Below are positions 62,180 through 64,000 of a stretch of DNA of 64,000 nt, piece after piece. The notes beneath the pieces are model-generated. The model made no database searches and had not been told where the DNA came from. It saw nothing but the letters and a program-made list of their open reading frames with translations. The translations under genes and the position numbers were made by a program. Position 1 is the stretch's first letter; each line of letters begins with the position of its first letter. This DNA comes from Nocardioides sp. REDSEA-S33_B3. Its GTDB lineage: Bacteria; Actinomycetota; Actinomycetes; Propionibacteriales; Nocardioidaceae. The stretch covers positions 1 through 64,000 of the forward strand of contig LUPK01000013.1 in the NCBI GenBank assembly GCA_001627335.1, in the 5' to 3' direction.

Positions 62180-62995
62180 TCACACGTGGCCCACCAGTGG
62201 CGTCGGCCCGGAGGTGAGCGGTCGGAGGTCCACGTCCCCCAGGGCGCCGCGCAGGTGGCCCAGGATGCGCGTGAGGAGCCGGGAGACCTGGGTCTGCGTC
62301 ACCCCGATCAGCTCGCCGATCTCACCTTGGCTCAGCTCCTCGGTGAACCGGAGCCGGATGATCTCCCGGTCCCGCCCGGACAGCGTCCGCAGCGCGGGCT
62401 CGAGGACCATGCGGTTCTCGACGTGGTCCAGCCGGTCCTCCCGGCCGAGGCGTTCGGTGCCGGGGGCGCCGTCCCCCTCCTCGCCGCCGGGGACGTCGAG
62501 GGAGCGGGTGACCATGCTGCGCGACGCGAGCCGGGCCTCCCGCAGCGCGGCGTCGCTGCAGCCGAGGCGGGAGGCGACCTCGAGCGTGGTGGGCTCGCGA
62601 CCGAGCTCCGAGCGCAGGTCGTCGGTCACCGTGTGGGCGTCGGCCGAGAGCTCCTGCAGGCGACGTGGCGGCCGCACGCCCCACGACTCGTCGCGGAATA
62701 GCCGCTGCACCTCACCGCGGATGGTGGGGACGGCGAAGGTGAGCAGGTCGTCGGCGCGCGAGGGGTCGAAGCGGCCGACGGCCTTGATCAGGCCCTCGTA
62801 GGCGGCCTGGCGCAGGTCGTCGTCGGCGAGGCCGCGGCGTCGGTAGCGCTGGGCGATGCGCTCGGCGACGGGACAGTTGAGGTCGACCACGGTGCGCAGC
62901 GTGGCGCGCCGTGGGCCGCGGGGCAGCCCCTGCGCGTACTCGAGCAGGGCGGCGGTCCGCCGGCGGCGGATGGTGGAGGAAGAGGGCGAGGTCAT
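62180..62995 (-). CDS. SigB/SigF/SigG-family RNA polymerase sigma factor
   Basis: 271 residues. Region 2 (VAERIAQRYRRRGLADDDLR, QAAYEGLIKAVGRFDPSRAD), region 3 (ELSADAHTVTDDLRSELGRE) and region 4 HTH (ELSQGEIGELIGVTQTQVSR). General-stress/SigF-type. ATG 62995 follows GAAGGGGGG. Its usual anti-sigma and antagonist genes are not adjacent. Divergent from the GAF-ANTAR gene. Confidence 0.92.
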   Translation of the reverse strand: MTSPSSSTIRRRRTAALLEYAQGLPRGPRRATLRTVVDLNCPVAERIAQRYRRRGLADDDLRQAAYEGLIKAVGRFDPSRADDLLTFAVPTIRGEVQRLFRDESWGVRPPRRLQELSADAHTVTDDLRSELGREPTTLEVASRLGCSDAALREARLASRSMVTRSLDVPGGEEGDGAPGTERLGREDRLDHVENRMVLEPALRTLSGRDREIIRLRFTEELSQGEIGELIGVTQTQVSRLLTRILGHLRGALGDVDLRPLTSGPTPLVGHV

Positions 62996-63170
62996 CTGCA
63001 GCCCCCCTTCAGGGGTGTGCTGCGACAGGTCGGTGTGGGGCCCGACCAGGAGCCGACGGTCTGCAGCTCCCGGAACCCCTTCGACACTACGCACCGTGCG
63101 GTCACGTGTCACCCCCGTGCGGGGGTGGTGGCGACGTCGCTACGGTGGGTGCCCCGATCTTGGAGGAGAG

Positions 63171-63890
63171 ATGAGCGACGACGCCGGCGAGCCCCAGGGG
63201 GACTGGGCCGCCTACCTCGCCCGGGTCAGTGAGGAGCTCCTGAGCGGCACCGAGGAGCCGGTGACGGTGGGGCGGGTCGTCCACCGGGCCGTCGAGGTCG
63301 TGCGCGGCGCCGAGGGGTGCGGCCTCACCGTGCACCGCAGGCGGCAGGGCCTGGCGACCGCCGAGGCCAGTGACGAGGCGGTGCGCCGCGCCGACCAGCT
63401 GCAGTACGACCTCGGGGAGGGTCCCTGCCTCGACACGGCCTCCGGGGACGCCACGCTGCGCGTCGACGACCTCGGGGCCGAGGAGCGGTGGCCACGCTGG
63501 GCGAAGGGCGCGCACGAGGAGGGCTGGAGGTCGACCCTGTCGGTCAAGCTCCGCTCCGACGAGGACGACATCGGCGCGCTGAACCTCTACTCCCGCCGGC
63601 TCTCCGCCTTCGACGACCACGCGGTGGAGGTGGCGGAGGTCTTCGCCACGCACGCCGCGAACGCGCTCCGGCAGGCACGCCTGGTCTCCGGCCTGCGCAC
63701 GGCCCTGGCCTCCCGGCACGAGATCGGGATGGCGCAGGGGGTCCTGCTGGCCCGCTACGACATCGACGCCGAGCAGGCCTTCGAGGTGCTGCGCCGCATC
63801 TCCAACGACGCCAACCTCAAGCTGCGCGACGTCGCCGCACGGGTGGTGGAGGCCCGCGGTCTGCCCGGCGGTACGCCGCCGGCCCACTGA
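63171..63890 (+). CDS. GAF-ANTAR transcription antiterminator-type regulator
   Basis: 239 residues. GAF sensor about 20-160 (EGCGLTVHRRRQGLATAEAS, YDLGEGPCLDTASGDATLRV); ANTAR RNA-binding domain about 170-230 (RHEIGMAQGVLLARYDIDAE, QAFEVLRRISNDANLKLRDV). Binds stem-loop antiterminators in RNA. Divergent from the stress sigma factor, a frequent partnership in actinobacteria. ATG 63171 follows GGAGGAG. Confidence 0.92.
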   Translation: MSDDAGEPQGDWAAYLARVSEELLSGTEEPVTVGRVVHRAVEVVRGAEGCGLTVHRRRQGLATAEASDEAVRRADQLQYDLGEGPCLDTASGDATLRVDDLGAEERWPRWAKGAHEEGWRSTLSVKLRSDEDDIGALNLYSRRLSAFDDHAVEVAEVFATHAANALRQARLVSGLRTALASRHEIGMAQGVLLARYDIDAEQAFEVLRRISNDANLKLRDVAARVVEARGLPGGTPPAH

Positions 63891-63902
63891 CCCCGGGGTC
63901 GC

Positions 63903-64000
63903 TCAGGCGGCCGGCGGGGCTCGGTGCGGGCTGTCCGACGTGCCCTTCAACCCCTGCTCGTGGACCCAGGTGACCGCCTCGACGCGACGCCGCACACCGG
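63903..64000 (-). CDS. C-terminal end of an unknown protein (partial)
   Basis: The last 32 codons of a minus-strand gene that enters from beyond the window, reading VEAVTWVHEQGLKGTSDS then PHRAPPAA and TGA. No family can be named from this piece. Convergent with the GAF-ANTAR gene. Confidence 0.45.
   Translation of the reverse strand, partial: GVRRRVEAVTWVHEQGLKGTSDSPHRAPPAA

Overview
The window reads as a high-GC actinobacterium. A Nocardioides-like (Nocardioidaceae) host is my inference from base composition, GTG/ATG starts with strong Shine-Dalgarno sites, ATGA-coupled operons and the gene families present. It falls into two unlike parts that meet at about 40.84 kb.

Part A (1 to about 40.8 kb) looks like a catabolic genomic island. 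Its right edge is marked by the 3' half of a tRNA gene (40794-40839, most like tRNA-Ala with a CGC anticodon loop) lacking its 5' half, followed by a strong terminator. This is what integration into a tRNA gene leaves at the distal end of an element. Inside are: (i) 0-4.2 kb, plasmid/ICE-like small genes, most with single-base frameshifts; (ii) 4.2-8.1 kb, an intact IS256-family element with an 8-bp target duplication, a decayed second IS256 copy, and an intact IS3-family element with a canonical -1 slippery heptamer; (iii) 8.4-12.0 kb, an IclR regulator divergent from a meta-cleavage lower pathway (2-keto-4-pentenoate hydratase, acylating acetaldehyde dehydrogenase, 4-hydroxy-2-oxovalerate aldolase); (iv) 12.8-19.8 kb, a VOC protein, SDR, fumarylacetoacetase-fold hydrolase, old-yellow-enzyme reductase, ACMSD-like amidohydrolase and a GntR/FCD regulator split by an IS3 element; (v) 20.2-25.0 kb, a branched-chain-type ABC importer with a LivH-LivM-LivG triple fusion; (vi) 25.1-27.8 kb, a SnoaL-CMD fusion followed by badly frameshifted HxlR, CMD and nadC genes; (vii) 27.9-33.2 kb, minus strand, two CMD proteins, a catechol 2,3-dioxygenase and pyruvate carboxylase; (viii) 33.5-39.7 kb, plus strand, a triple-RidA protein, SDR, YceI, RutB-like amidase, 4-oxalocrotonate decarboxylase-like protein, SnoaL protein, azoreductase-like flavoprotein and a second GntR; (ix) an IS3 remnant next to the tRNA scar.

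A recurring palindrome, CTG(T/C)A(T/C)ACAG, lies upstream of the VOC gene, the FAH gene, the transporter operon (twice), both divergent operons at 33.2-33.5 kb and, in a weaker form, gntR2. With the two paralogous GntR/FCD regulators this suggests one regulon spread over about 27 kb. The enzymes fit extradiol cleavage of an aminated or amidated aromatic, then deamination/deamidation, decarboxylation, hydration and aldol cleavage to pyruvate and acetyl-CoA. No ring-activating oxygenase and no semialdehyde dehydrogenase is in the window, so the substrate is unknown.

Part B (40.9-64 kb) looks like host chromosome with intact genes: a Liv-type binding lipoprotein, two old-yellow-enzyme reductases, a small operon with an iron redox enzyme and a CDGSH protein, a coupled operon of four glycosyltransferases plus a methyltransferase, a HAD phosphatase, an FAD oxidoreductase, an SRPBCC protein, an FAD-Rieske oxidoreductase, a large catalase, a zinc alcohol dehydrogenase, RecQ, a SigB/SigF-type sigma factor and a GAF-ANTAR regulator. 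Short tandem repeats (72 bp and 22 bp) sit in two intergenic gaps.
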